From positions 1 to 64,000 of the forward strand of contig JAJQOW010000199.1 of NCBI GenBank assembly GCA_037975125.1: a DNA stretch of 64,000 bases. Reading direction: 5' to 3'. Position numbers and translations under genes: made by a program. The notes beneath the pieces are model-generated. The model made no database searches. It saw nothing but the letters and a program-made list of their open reading frames with translations, and was not told where the DNA came from. Position 1 is the first letter of the stretch. The number at the start of each line of letters is the position of its first letter. This DNA is from Latrodectus hesperus (taxonomy: Eukaryota; Arthropoda; Arachnida; Araneae; Theridiidae). Below are positions 49,682-61,089 of this stretch, piece after piece.

Positions 49682-51258
49682 CTATGCAGGTAACAATGAT
49701 CATAGTCTAAGTCTATAGTCCTTTCCTGAATAGTATAAACTCTTAGCATTTTGCAAATATCTTAAGAGTTTATTTCTCTTCAAAGAAGCCATTAGAAGAT
49801 CTTTGCAGTAGGGATATTTATTTTCTCTAATCAATATTTCCTCTGACCATTTCATAGTGGATAATCATCAGAAGTTTCTGATTTAGTAATGTTATCATAT
49901 ACATATTGATATAAAGAATACTCCCCATAATTTTATCCCTCTTCATTTTCATCAATTCAGACATGCAAGAATTGCGAAGTTTTGACAAAATTTTAAATAC
50001 ATTCTTATCAAGTAAAAAAACCCAACTGAAATTGATTACACTTTCTGTTCTCTCAAGACCTTTTCTATCAAGGAAATTCCATAAAACTAGAAATGGAATT
50101 ACTAATTTGTGAAGTAACTGACCTCTATGGTCATATCCATGAATTTCCAAATTTATTCCATTGGGATCAGCACCATGTTCTAGCAAAAATTTTATAATGT
50201 CAATAGTTTCACCTTCTACATAAGATAGTGAAGCATAATATAAAGCAGTTCTATTTGTATAGTTTTTTACATGAATATCAGCACCTTTATCTAATAACAT
50301 TTCAATTGCCTGGAGTTTTAATGGACCCGGATTTGATCTCATTGCTTCCATCAAAGGGGTATTCCCTCTTATATTCCTAGCATTTATATCTGCACCACTG
50401 TTTATAAGAAAGTCTATAATAGGAGGATTAGCAAGTAATGCTGCATAATGAAGAGGAGTATTCAATTCATCATTCTTATCATTAATATCGGATCCATGAT
50501 ATAAAAGTTGTTTGATAACATCAACATGACAATTGAGTCTCAAAGCCATATGCAGAGGCATACCCAAGTGATTTCTGTACTTTACAAAATCTGGATTGCG
50601 TTGAAGTATCTTATTAATTATACTTGAATCTACTTTATCAAACAAAGCAACATATAAAATAGACCGATTCCAAAATCTGTAGCTCATATCTGCTCCATGT
50701 TCAATGAGTTCACTAATGCTGTTCCAATTTAAACTTCCCTCAAACGGATTACTACCAAATGCTGCTGCCATGGGAGTTATGCCTTTAAAATTACGGATAT
50801 TAGGATCAGCACCTCGATCTAGAAGTAATTTTACAACATCTGCACTTCTGTTTGGTTGAAAACGAAGTTTCTTGATAATAATGTGTAAAGGAGTTTCTTT
50901 TTGACGGTTTTCTATATTGGGATCCCCATCGTTATCAAGAAGAATTCGTATTAAATCTACATTACAATTTTCATTTCTGACAGCAAAATGCAATGGCGTA
51001 TCACCTTTATTATTCTGCACGTTAGTACTTGCTCTGCACTTCAAAAGAAGTTCTATGTCATTAAGGTCATTCTTGTACAATTTTACTGCATGATGGAGAC
51101 AAGAATTATGATGGCGGTCCAACATATTTATATGGCTTTCGTCCACCCTCTTTATTACAGTGTTCAGATTTCTACCGTCTTGAATAGCTGATATTAAAGC
51201 ATTTGCTTCTAATTCACCATCCCTTCTACTCTCGCTTGGAAAACACTTCAAGATCCAT
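49682..51258 (-). pseudogene. Ankyrin-repeat gene, copy B (frameshifted at both ends)
   Basis: Duplicate of 8670-10241. The ankyrin region is open over 474 codons (49827-51251), without the mid-protein frameshift of copy A, and shows about nine repeats (GDTPLHFAV, ETPLHII, NTPLHYAA, NTPLMEA and others). The homologous ATG is at 51256-51258, but an extra base within the first ten codons (near 51239, GGAAAAC versus GAAAAC) takes it out of frame. The next in-frame ATG is about 40 residues in. Near the C-terminus at least four small indels occur between 49932 and 49700, the first just after KMKRDKI. The splice donor at 49675-49682 is kept. It is probably a pseudogene, unless start-codon changes or assembly errors are involved. 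Confidence 0.75.
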
Positions 51259-52559
51259 CTTACAGAAACTAGTATGAGATTTTAATTATTTTTATATTAA
51301 ATTAGTACAATTAATGAACAAACTTTGCGATTGCTTAATTTCTACAGAAAAATTTAAATATGTTTACAAGTAATAAATAATTGCCAAATCGTTATCAACT
51401 CTTAACATGCATTCTAGAATATTAAATAAAGCGCTTTGATGTATAGTGTTAGTAGAAGTACTTTCAACTAGGAATGGGAAAAGTATCTTTAATCGATATT
51501 TTGTCGATTGCTGTCGAGTGACGTGTATGACACCAAATACCCGTTCCCAGTATAGAACTTTAAGTTATCCTGAATTTCAGAAACATCTGGCAGGGCACCG
51601 GCGTCTATATAATCAAATATTTTACATTTTTCTTTTTTTTTTTTTTCCTTACAAATCATATTTGAAGATTAACTTTTATCAATATTTTTGTGATGAAGAT
51701 TAATTTATAAAAACTCTTTATTCAGTTCATTAAATTAATATATGAATGTTAAATGTTACCTTTTTATTTAATTATTAAAACTTAAATTATTTATTAATGA
51801 TAATAAAATGAAGAAAATTCACCTCAAATAAAGAAAACAATAATTTTTTTTATTTTCTTTATTTAAAATTAATTTCATTATTAAAAATATAAAATTTATT
51901 TTAAATAAAAAAAAAGTAATTTATTTCATAAAAATAAAACACTTTTATAAGATTTTAAAAAATTTATTAACTATATGAATTTTTAAAAATCTAAGATATT
52001 TTTGGGATTCATAAAAGATAGAACTTATTTTGACAAATATAAAAAATTTTCTATTCCAGAAAATAAGTCATATGTTTTACAAAATATTTGAAAAATCTGT
52101 GATGGCTTATATTTTGTATTAATACTAAACATATATTTTTAGGAGTAAGAAATAAACTAAAATTCAAAATCCTATTTTTTTATATTGTAATATATCTTTA
52201 AATTAATTTGTATAAAAAACACAGAAGAGAACTTATTCTGCATTGTATATATATAGAAAATACTGTCCTTATTATTATGAAAAAATTTAAATTTTTACGT
52301 AATTGTACCTTGTGTTTTACACAATTGTATCTTGTGTTTAATGTATCAGTAATTAATAACTGTAACAGTAATTTTGCTACATATTTTATGTGGCTGAGGT
52401 TTATTAAGTGAAATAGATTCCTAATTAAAATTAATTCAATATTAAGAAAATGGAATTAAAGTAATATTAGTAAACAATTCATGTATATATTGCTGAACCA
52501 AATTAAGTTTAAATATAAAGATGCAATAATGTAAGCATATTTTAATTGAGGATTAAGGT
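51259..52559. other. 5' flank of ankyrin copy B and AT-rich DNA
   Basis: Matches 10242-10755 and 11829-13019 without the inserts present in copy A. It keeps the GC-richer block with TATATAGACGCCGG (minus strand) near 51600. No other gene was seen. Confidence 0.5.
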
Positions 52560-54195
52560 ATTAGAAAGCATTTATTGAACTCGGACGTGACTGCATCGGG
52601 GTACCTCAACACCAACCTTACGAACGTTGAAATTTTGGCCACAAATCTTAAACTCCGAATCAACCCAGAAATATCTATATTCTGTCTTTACCATTGACAG
52701 GGAAAACATGAAATCTTTTCGCTCTAACATCAAGACCTTCATCTCGTCCATCAACCAAATTTCAAATCCCAAGTATCTTGGTCTCACACTCTAGACATTG
52801 AGCTGAGTTTCACCAAGCATATTGAAATAACCTCACTCAGAGCTAAATATTCTCAGAAAATTATGTGGTTCAACATGGGATTCTAGACCGAAGAGACTCT
52901 CCTATGCACTTATTAGATCAGTTCTGGAATATGCATCACCAATATGGGCTCCAGCATCCTCCTCGTCAAAAGAAAAACTTGACATTATTCAATACAGAGC
53001 AGATAAACTCATCATAGGTATATTTTCCTCAACTAATAACTTGCGTGCTGAGAGTGAATGCGGTCTCACACCACTTAAAAACAGACGAAAATTGGCCACC
53101 ATTAAATTCACCAACAAAATCAGGAGCAACAACGAGGAACACATCTCAAATGTCACTTTTCTTGCCTGAACCAACAGGGAGAGGTTAAAAAGATCCTCCA
53201 CGCTTCAATACGACAAAGACATCAGAAACAGCATCACTCTGAACCACACATGCCTTGACATTATTGAAGAGCCACCTTTTGCCGTCAAAACCATTAAGGT
53301 CAATTTAGATCTGATGGAATCACGTTCATAAAGTGAACCAGAAGAAACCATTCGGAAAAAGGGTATGGAAACTATTTCCAAGCTTTCTAAACCAGACCTT
53401 TTCACCGCTTTCATTGACGGTTCTTCCAACTAAGAATGCGACAGGGGAGGTTCTGGTATTTTTCTTAGCTTTCCAGAACAATTATCCCTAAAACATCGGG
53501 TTGCAGCTGTAAAAATTGCTTCTAACTTCGACAGTAAACTGATTGCCATAAAAACAGCTCTTCCACCTTAGCTCACACAGTCAGTACTCTCGAATGGTAT
53601 CAACATATTCTCTGACTGTAAATCTGCTCTGGAGACCATTAAAGGAGTTAAAACGAGATTTGCCCAAGACATCAACGCGCTTCTGTCCATCATAGTTGCA
53701 AGGGAGAAAACCTGCACCATTCAATAGGTCGGTGCGCATGTTATCATCGAGGGAAATGAACAGGAGAACTCTCTTGCCAAGGAGGCTAGAAGTACCAATC
53801 ATCCTCCCACGACTATTACTTGCTTCGATCCAAACGCTGATGCAAGGCATCAGCTCTGCGGGGAATTAAATGTTGCCTACCAGAGCTTAATCCTGACCTT
53901 TGTATATCCTCTACCATCAGCCGAATGCGGACTCGGCACATCAGGCATATGAAAATCATGCCTGACGGCTCTAGAACATACGCAGAATGTAGGCACTGCA
54001 CAAGGGATCCGAGACATCTCTTAAACTGCATGTCTGTTGTTTCGACCCTCTTCAGCATCAACCCCAACTGCTGCCATGACACCATCTATACAGAAAAAGC
54101 TGAAGATGTGGCCGGGGCAGTGCTCCGTGTCTTTGGTCCCATGTTTATTTTTTTTCTCTCTTTGCACTTGTCGTACGACAACAAAAATAATAGTA
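52560..54195 (+). mobile_element. 5'-truncated non-LTR element, copy B
   Basis: Counterpart of 13020-14655. The RT-thumb region has a small deletion after ITS and reads VLEYASPIWAP..SSKEKLD without the stop found in units 1 and 2. RNase H is broken. The terminal zinc-type CRHCTRDPRHLLNC is at 53925-54206. The 3' tail is GTACGACAACAAAAATAATAG. The element is 5'-truncated and inactive. Confidence 0.75.
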
Positions 54196-54239
54196 TGTAT
54201 AACTAGCATTTACTTTTATTACATAACTAAAAGTATAGG

Positions 54240-54242
<3 letters not shown>

Positions 54243-54313
<71 letters not shown>
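54243..54313. repeat. (TA)n microsatellite, long allele
   Basis: About 70 bp of uninterrupted TA, much longer than the corresponding tract in tandem unit 2. Unit 1 has a TG run instead. Open frames across it are artefacts of the repeat. Confidence 0.95.
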
Positions 54314-54316
<3 letters not shown>

Positions 54317-54338
54317 TTGCGTGTATGTATGTATATAT

Positions 54339-54395
54339 ACTGCTGGACAATTGCTAAGGACGGATGAAATTATCAATCCATAGCAACCACAAAAT
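54339..54395 (+). mobile_element. Bel/Pao LTR-end module
   Basis: ACTGCTGGACAATTGCTAAGG, then a variable 15 bp, then TAGCAACCACAAAAT. It matches the last 57 bp of the LTR at 55696-55864. It is followed directly by integrase coding sequence instead of a primer site and gag. Confidence 0.55.
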
Positions 54396-54423
54396 ATAAA
54401 GGAAGCAAAATATTTAAAATTAG

Positions 54424-55440
54424 AATAAGTGGCAAGGAAAATTGTATATAATTGCGTAATTTGTACAAAAAACAAGCCTATGGTAGTAGAGCAATTAAAG
54501 GGAAATGCTCCTCAGCAGAGAGTTACGGTAAATCCTTCATTTACAAATACTGGTGTAGATTTTGCAGGACCATTCCTTATTAGGTATAGAAATCAAAGAA
54601 AGGGTACACTTCATAAGGTTTATGTTGCTATTTTTGTCTGCATGGCCACTAAGGCTATTCACATTGAGATATTTTGTGACTTGACGTCGCAGGCATATTT
54701 TGCAGCGTTGAAAAGATTCCTTGCTCGACGTGGCAAATGTATGACCTTGTTCTCCGATAATGGAAAACATTTTGATGGTGCCCAGTCAAAACTTAAACAA
54801 TTGCATAGATTAATAAGCCATCCAGATGAGGTACTAGGTAAGTTCCTAACACCTGAACAAATTAAAGGGTCCTTTATTCCTCCTCGATCTCCGAATTTTG
54901 GAGGACTCTGGGAGGCGGGAGTTAAGTCTTTTAAGCACCATTTATTCAGGGATGCAAGAAATGCCAATTTCAGTTATGAAGAATTTCTTACCATAGTTAC
55001 GGAAATCGAGGTTATCCTAAATTCGAGACCCTTACTCCGATGTCGTCAGATATCAACGACCTAGCGGCCTTATCGCGAGGTCATTTCTTAATTGGGCGAG
55101 CTATAACTACAATTGTTGAACCAAATATCGTTGATGTTCCTATCAATCGTTTATCAAGATGGAAACAAGTTGAGAAACTAACTCGGATTATTTGGAAGCG
55201 ATGGAGCTTGGAATTTTCAAAATCGCAATAAATGGAAATTTTTAAAATCAATGTCAGTCTAACTATGTTAGTAGTAGTAAAGGAGCCTAATCTACCCAAA
55301 TGAAAATGGCTTCTTGGGAGAATACTAGAGATTTATCGTGTCCCTGACAATTGTGTCAGAGTGGTCAATGTTCGCACTGCTCATGGGATATTAAAAACAT
55401 CCATTACCAATTTTTGCATACTTCCTGTAAATACTGATTA
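54424..55440 (+). pseudogene. Bel/Pao integrase fragment, copy B (best preserved)
   Basis: The frame 54429-55064 reads 211 codons without a break. It has zinc-finger end NCVICTKNKP, GVDFAGPF (first Asp), CMATKAIHIEIF, LFSDNGKHFDGA (second Asp), FGGLWEAGVKSF (Glu) and EVILNSRPLL. The frameshift shared with both copy A units follows. The next block is GHFLIGRAITTIVEP and RLSRWKQVEK (55040-55231). The terminal block (VVVKEPNLPK, one TGA, then VRVVNVRTAHGILK) runs to the stop at 55440. All three catalytic residues of the DDE core are present, but the start, gag, protease and RT are missing. Confidence 0.88.
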
Positions 55441-55695
55441 GAATTATTGTACTGTTATAGCATTGTAGTCTCTGTAATATTATTTATCATTATTATTTTC
55501 TGTATTGTTTAATTGCACTAATATAATTGTTCTTACCATTTAGTACTTGAACCTGTGTGTTAATTATGAAAATTATTTGCTGAACCTATGTATTGTTTAT
55601 TATTGTGTTAGAATATAGCTTAGAAATGTGTAAATAATTTAATTTGCTATTGTTTGATTGGTTGTTGAATGTTAACCATTCCACGGGGGCCGGGA
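55441..55695 (+). other. Bel/Pao 3' internal region with polypurine tract
   Basis: Non-coding sequence between the integrase stop and the LTR. It ends in ACGGGGGCCGGGA (55683-55695), a purine-rich tract immediately before TGTTGCC, the usual position of the plus-strand primer site. Confidence 0.65.
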
Positions 55696-55864
55696 TGTTG
55701 CCACCTTGAAAAATTGTTCAAAGGGCGATAGTGTGTGCCAATTATGGCAACTTCTTACACTCTTGTTTCTCTCTGAAAAACTTGATTCAAAGAGGAAAAG
55801 AATTGTAGACTGCTGGACAATTGCTAAGGACGGATAACACTATCATTCTTAGCAACCACAAAAT
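55696..55864 (+). mobile_element. Bel/Pao LTR (uninterrupted copy)
   Basis: Starts TGTTGCC after a polypurine tract and ends near AGCAACCACAAAAT. The last part includes the TTGCTAAG/CTTAGCAA inverted repeat. The 3' boundary is uncertain by a few bases because the flank is Tc1 transposase. Site 55743-55751 is the empty target of the 5 kb insertion in copy A. Confidence 0.6.
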
Positions 55865-56518
55865 GAATGGCCGCACGCCCCACATGTGGTTGCGAATAGG
55901 ACTATGAAAGGCCAACGATACATTAATGAGGTTCTACTTCCTCATGTTCGACTTTTCCGTGGTGCTGTCGGTGTTAATTTGTTTATATGAACGACAACGC
56001 AACATGTCATCGACACTCACTGTTCAGAATATTCAAAGCCTCGTATGGCCATCACGTTCTTCAGATCTAAACCCCATTGAAAATGTGTGGGATGCTTTGG
56101 GGAGGCAAGATGCTGGTCGAAACTATCCTTCGACAAACAAGAACACCCTCATCCGTGCACTCCCAGAGGAATAGGATAAATTGCCTGAACAGCTGCTGGA
56201 TAATATTGTGCAAAGTATGATACGACGTGTGGAATGTTGCATCACACTCCACGGTGGACATATCCCGTACTGATACCTTTCTTCAAGGTGCCTGCTGATT
56301 TTTAGATGCATTGTTCCATTTTTCTGTATGCAGCATCAAATGAACATTTTTTTCATTCAGATGTTTCACAGTTTTTGTACTTTCCAGAACAATAAATATT
56401 TTTTATTCTAATGTCTAAACAGCGTGGCAACTATATTTTATTTTACTAGGCCTCATGTCTTGCTTAATTTTATGCTACATTGCAATTTGTGATCCGTCCT
56501 TAGCAATTACTTAGCAGT
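55865..56518 (+). pseudogene. Tc1-like transposon, 3' half
   Basis: The transposase is read in two frames: NGRTPHVVANRTMKGQRY, then RSSDLNPIENVWDALGRQ, NTLIRALPEE, a stop (TAG at 56171-56173) and VECCITLHGGHIPY to a stop at 56270-56272. This is the C-terminal half of a Tc1 enzyme with the third catalytic Glu (IENVWD). The N-terminal half is absent. The element may end at 56518, where the reverse complement reads CACTGCTAAGTAATTGCTAAGG next to TA. That string also resembles the module at 55809. Confidence 0.8.
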
Positions 56519-57640
56519 GTAAATATCTTTATCATTTAGTAAAGCTGGCAGTGAATACAATTTTAAGGTAACGCTAACTGCATGAAAATATTGGTCGAAA
56601 ACTCACATTTTATGGTTATTTTTTAACAGAAGGAGGGCATAATTGATCAGGAACAAATTATTAATTCAGAATTCGATTAATTAATGCAATTTTTAAAAAT
56701 TTAAATTATCCTTCTCGATTTAAACTTACTATAAACTGGATGTTTTGTCTTGATTTTTTTTTTTCTGTTCTATTGTCCATGTGTTAATGGCTTGAATCAA
56801 TGGAAAATACTTTTTCAAACCGATGTTTTGGTCTTCATATAAGAAATCGTTTTATCAACAAAATGTGCTTTAACAATATTCACAGATGTTCGATGTTGAA
56901 CTTCGTCTTGTTTGCTGCCGCTTGAAGAATGGTATTTGAAGCCAGGCAGCAAATTCGTCGATTTACGGTGTCGTCTCCATACGATGTGAAGTAGATGAAA
57001 TGTTATCTGACGTAACAAATATTTTAAAACCAATGAGAATTGTTACAGAGTGGCGTAAACATGACCAGAAATGGAACGAAACATTTTTTATGATAAAAAA
57101 TCCCAAAAATATTTCACCAAGAAATATTTTAAATTCATTAGTATAATAATAATTATTACAGATTTTACATCCGACAGATTGCGCTGCTGATACAATTCAA
57201 TGGTCGATGCATCGCAGAATCAGGTGTACTCTTAAATTTGTTACCTTATTTTGAGAAAAAAAATTCAATTCAAGAAAATAAAGTAATCCAACATTATTTG
57301 AATGATTTTTCATGACTTGTTGAATGTCAATGTCTGTAGTTGAGGTTGACAATATTTTTTTTTACATTTTTTATTATTAGCTTTTTTTCCATAATTTTAT
57401 TCTCTTGCTTTATTAAACAAATTCTAATAAGCTGAATTTTAAATTTGTTCACCCGTTGATGAAACATACAATCAGAATAGTAAATGGGAACGATAATATC
57501 ACCTAAAATAAGAGAAAGAGTGACCTAAAAAACCAAAATCATTTGATAAACGCTAATGTCGTCTAAAGTATCAAAGTTCTTGCCGACAATCATTAAAAAT
57601 ATGTTAATAAAAAGAGGTAAAATAATATTAGGTTGGGGGA
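56519..57640. other. AT-rich non-coding DNA
   Basis: No gene was recognised. The minus-strand frame 56815-57033 (72 codons, basic) has no known relatives that I can see. Confidence 0.45.
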
Positions 57641-58540
57641 AAAAGGAATCCTATATTTTTTTCGGTAGATTGATGTAGTGATTGATAAAACTCCAGTGGT
57701 TTAGTAGCTTCTTTTTCCTCATTATCTGGACTCCAACAAATGGGTTGGAGAGGTGTCCGAATTTAATCTCTGACGTCCACAGTTCTCCCGCTGGTGTGGC
57801 GTGGATGTGAAGAGGAGTATGTTAGTCCATAAATTCACATGTTTGTAGTAGCATTATACTGTGTATAAAGAATGACGGACCTAGTATAGGTTTTTTTATT
57901 AATTTTAATAACAATAACAATTAAAAAATAGTAAACAGTTAGTTAGTGTGCAAGAGTGAGTATAAGTATGTAACATGAGCTGAGAGTCAGTCGCGCTCCA
58001 TTCTCCTTAGTAATGAGGGGCGGAGTAAATTGTTTACAAGGCTGCTGTTCGAGTTTCTCAGCTTGTGCGCCAACAGAGAGTGCCTGCTGGAGTGTGACCT
58101 CGTCACCTGATTGTGTCTTAAAATTACAAGGCTTTTTGTGTGTTGGGCGAGTATTCCAAACCCGTTAACCTTAAAGTACAGTCTGGGACTCACCTGCACC
58201 ACTACATATGGTTATGCAGATATCAATACCCAGTGACATACCGATCGAATAAGTTCAGATTTATGCTTGGAAAAATGATATTTTGCACTAAAACAATTAC
58301 TTTTTCTGTTTTACTACTCTACTGCCTACTTATTATTACTCCACTTATTTATTACTCTACTGCCAAACAATATGTTTTACCAGAAATTATTTGTAGCAGT
58401 TAATCTACGTATGCAATTTCTTAAACCAGAGTTACAAGACGAAAATTAACACTTTCGCGAAGATAAGTAGATTATCATTTCTTTATTAGTTCATGCTTTC
58501 GAATATATGTTGCATATTATTTTTAATCAACACTGTTTAA
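57641..58540. other. Possible mariner end and LTR-like sequence, unclassified
   Basis: ATTAGGTTGGGGGAAAAAGG at about 57628-57647 resembles mariner inverted repeats, but no partner or transposase was found. Less AT-rich DNA at 57700-58200 with a TATAAAG at about 57865 looks like a promoter-bearing repeat such as a solo LTR. No terminal pair was found. Nothing here can be called with confidence. Confidence 0.25.
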
Positions 58541-58552
58541 AAAGTTGATGAT

Positions 58553-58819
58553 GCCGACCAACTTCTCTAGTGGTCAGCGTGCCTGACTACGGATAAGGAG
58601 GTCCTGGGTTCGAATCCCGGTTCGGGCATGGATGTACTTTCTCTCTCTATCCTGTCTTTGTCCTTTCCTTGTATGAATGAAGTGTGAATGGTTGCCTACC
58701 CTATAAATGGGTCCCTATGGCATGTGTGTACTGAGGAAGTCGGACTTCACACCAAAATATGGTTCAGTTGGAGCAGCGCACCCCATGTTGCCAGTCTAGC
58801 TGGCACACGGAAATGAATG
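58553..58819 (+). mobile_element. tRNA-derived SINE, family 2, full length with TSD
   Basis: The head CTAGTGGTCAGCGTGCCTGA (A-box region) and GGGTTCGAATCCCGG (B box) are tRNA-like. The body has CTATCCTGTC..TGTCC and TGAATGGTTGCCTACCC, and ends CTGGCACACGGAAATGAATG. Flanks AAAGTTGATGAT (58541-58552) and AAAGTTGTTGAT (58820-58831) are a 12 bp target duplication with one difference. It is the most complete copy of this family in the window (267 bp). It is not a functional tRNA: the arms outside the boxes do not fold properly and a long non-tRNA body follows. Confidence 0.9.
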
Positions 58820-58831
58820 AAAGTTGTTGAT

Positions 58832-59975
58832 TAATACAATCAAAATTAAGTAAGCATTTTCATTTTATATTGATCAACTAAAACAACGCTTATAAATAGA
58901 GTATATTTCTGAAAATATATTTCAGAGTTTTAATTATTTATGTTTAGAAGTATTATTTTCACACACAAAAAACTTATAGAACGAAACATGCAAGCATTCG
59001 AAAAACATGTTTGCGTTTTAAGAATTAAAAAAAAAAAATTCCAACATTCTAAAAAAATCTAATTTTTATAGAAACAGTCAAATTTTAGTAATAATTTTTT
59101 TACATAATAAACTTTTTCCAGATGATCTATTTATAGGAGATTACTTCTTAGTTAGCATACAAACTAAAAATAAAAATAGGATGGGAAAAAATTGGAGTCA
59201 TTAAAAAAAATACTATATTTCACTAAAATCGAAAATAAAATGAATAAATATCGAAATTTATGTATGTAAATGGCTCCTACACAGATTTTACTGTTATTTT
59301 TATATTTACAACTAAGATAAATTGTGTCATTAAAAGTACTAGATATTAGACATATTCAAAATGTTCAATATGTTATCGTTAGTTGGATTAATATCTGTGA
59401 CTAGCAGGCCAAGCCACGGCCCTGAGCGCCAGCTTTCGAGGATAACTGTGACTTAATAAAATAACGTTATTTATTTTATTTTGAACGATACATACAATTT
59501 GCTTTGTTTAAAATTATTCTGCACTACGAAATCTAGTTTAACGAATGCATCAGTAAAAACAAATCGATTGAGTTATGGAGCACTTGAAACAACCATTCAG
59601 TTAGGCTGCAAGTAAATATTAGTTGGAATTCATTTCATCCGTTTCCAACGCATTTCAACAATAGGCATATTAATAAAAGCTTAAATATTTTCGACACTCG
59701 CGCACGCATACGCAAAATGATTGCAGGATAACAATATTTTTCAAAAAACCGATTAACATAGTAATTGTGATGTTGTCTCGAACCTGTAGTTTCCAAGAAA
59801 GTTCAATAACACAAAATACCTTCATTTTGGACGACACATTTATTTCACATTAATGTATATAACATTAATTATTATCACAAACATAAATTTAGACGTTTCT
59901 TTCTACATTATTTAAAACACCATATCCCACTATGCCGGAAGTGGGACCTCCGCTTGAAGTTAGCCGAGTTCTGGA
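58832..59975. other. AT-rich non-coding DNA
   Basis: A less AT-rich patch near 59400-59455 (CCAAGCCACGGCCCTGAGCG) stands out but matches nothing I know. No gene was seen. Confidence 0.4.
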
Positions 59976-60105
59976 TTTGTCTCTCAACGGTCTTTTTTTT
60001 TTTTTTTTGCAAGCAGGGATAATTAGACCGGGATCTACGGTTTAAATCCAACCACTGCAAACATCCAAAGCCAAGGTGGCATTCGAGCCCTCGATCACAG
60101 TTTAG
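59976..60105 (-). mobile_element. tRNA-derived SINE, family 1, degraded
   Basis: Minus-strand match to the 3' two-thirds of 5308-5486: the B-box remnant (GGGCTCGAATGCC), the AATTAGACCGGGA..TACGG body (plus-strand reading) and CTCTCAACGGTC near the tail. A 16-17 bp T run (59993-60009) has expanded inside it. The A-box head is missing. Confidence 0.7.
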
Positions 60106-60614
60106 TTTTACTTTTTCCAGATCATGTGTTAAACTAATATTTTTCAAAACCTGGTACACAAACATGAGTTTTCTAACATCGTTTATAATAAAAATAATTT
60201 AGTTGAATATAATGCAACATTATGTATTAGTTTTAGTAATAATTTTGCCGCTCTGATTGTTAAAAACAGTTACATTTACATTAAGTTATTCAAAAGCCCA
60301 ATCCCTTGCTCAATAGACATCTAAATGAATTTTAAGCAACGTAAATCAGATTGTTAACTTTCTAAAATTAGCAGTCGTGATTTTAGCTATACAAATCAGC
60401 ACCTCATTACACCTGTGTTATATTACCGCTAATTTAGCAAAAAAATAAAAAAAATGTATTATTTACTCACTGCTGAAAATATTATTTGATGTAGAATCAA
60501 TGCTTTTCGAGATTACAGAATTAACAATAGGGGATTTTTATTTCAAAATTAGATTAAAAAATTACCTAAATTTTAAATTTCCATTAATCAAAAAAAAAAA
60601 AAAGTACGATTTGC
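60106..60614. other. AT-rich non-coding DNA
   Basis: No recognisable feature. An A run lies at about 60589-60603, next to the SINE that follows. Confidence 0.4.
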
Positions 60615-60788
60615 TCTACACACATGCCATAGGTACCCGTTTCTAGGGTAGGCAACCATTCACACCTCATTCATACAAGGAAAGGACAAGGACAGGATAG
60701 AAAGTTTATCCATGCCCGAACCGGGATTTGAACCCAGGACCTCCTTATCCGCAGTCAGGCACGCTGACCACTAGACAAGTTGGGTGGC
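60615..60788 (-). mobile_element. tRNA-derived SINE, family 2, 3' truncated
   Basis: The reverse complement starts GCCACCCAACTTGTCTAGTG, with the A-box region and a B box GGGTTCAAATCCCGG. It has the same body as 58553-58819 up to CATGTGTGTA, then stops. The final ~75 bp of the family are absent. Confidence 0.85.
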
Positions 60789-61089
60789 TTTTATAAGATA
60801 ATATACTCATGAAACAATAATAAATTCTTTTAATTGAATATTAAATAAAGAATTATCTCAAGATCTTAAAAATGATTATCATTAGAAGAATTAATGCTTT
60901 CTTTCATTTTAATACATACATTAAAAGTGAAGTCTAAAAAGTGAAAAAAGTGTATATTGTTCAATGTGTGTAGCACATTTCTGTTTATTAATTAAAACTT
61001 GTTTTTGTGTAGATTATATTACTTTAGAATATAACAGACAAAAAAACAAAATGATAGTTCGCATGTAGGTCCTAATTTGAGTGTATCCC
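60789..61089. other. AT-rich non-coding DNA
   Basis: No gene or known repeat was seen. Confidence 0.4.

Larger units (their letters stand above)
42809..56115. repeat. Segmental duplication, copy B
   Basis: Direct-orientation partner of 1-24985. Position 42809 aligns with window base 1, and colinearity runs to about 56115 inside the Tc1 transposase. Identity is visibly lower with many small indels from 42809 to about 47500, then near-identical for about 2 kb. Copy B lacks the tandem duplication and the 5 kb non-LTR insert of copy A. It has its own 817 bp insert at 44494-45310. It is the best reference for the pre-insertion state of several sites. Confidence 0.9.

Noticed and set aside
54227..54475. 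Open frames of repeated Tyr-Ile across the TA microsatellite
   Set aside because: They are a direct consequence of (TA)n having no stops in some frames.
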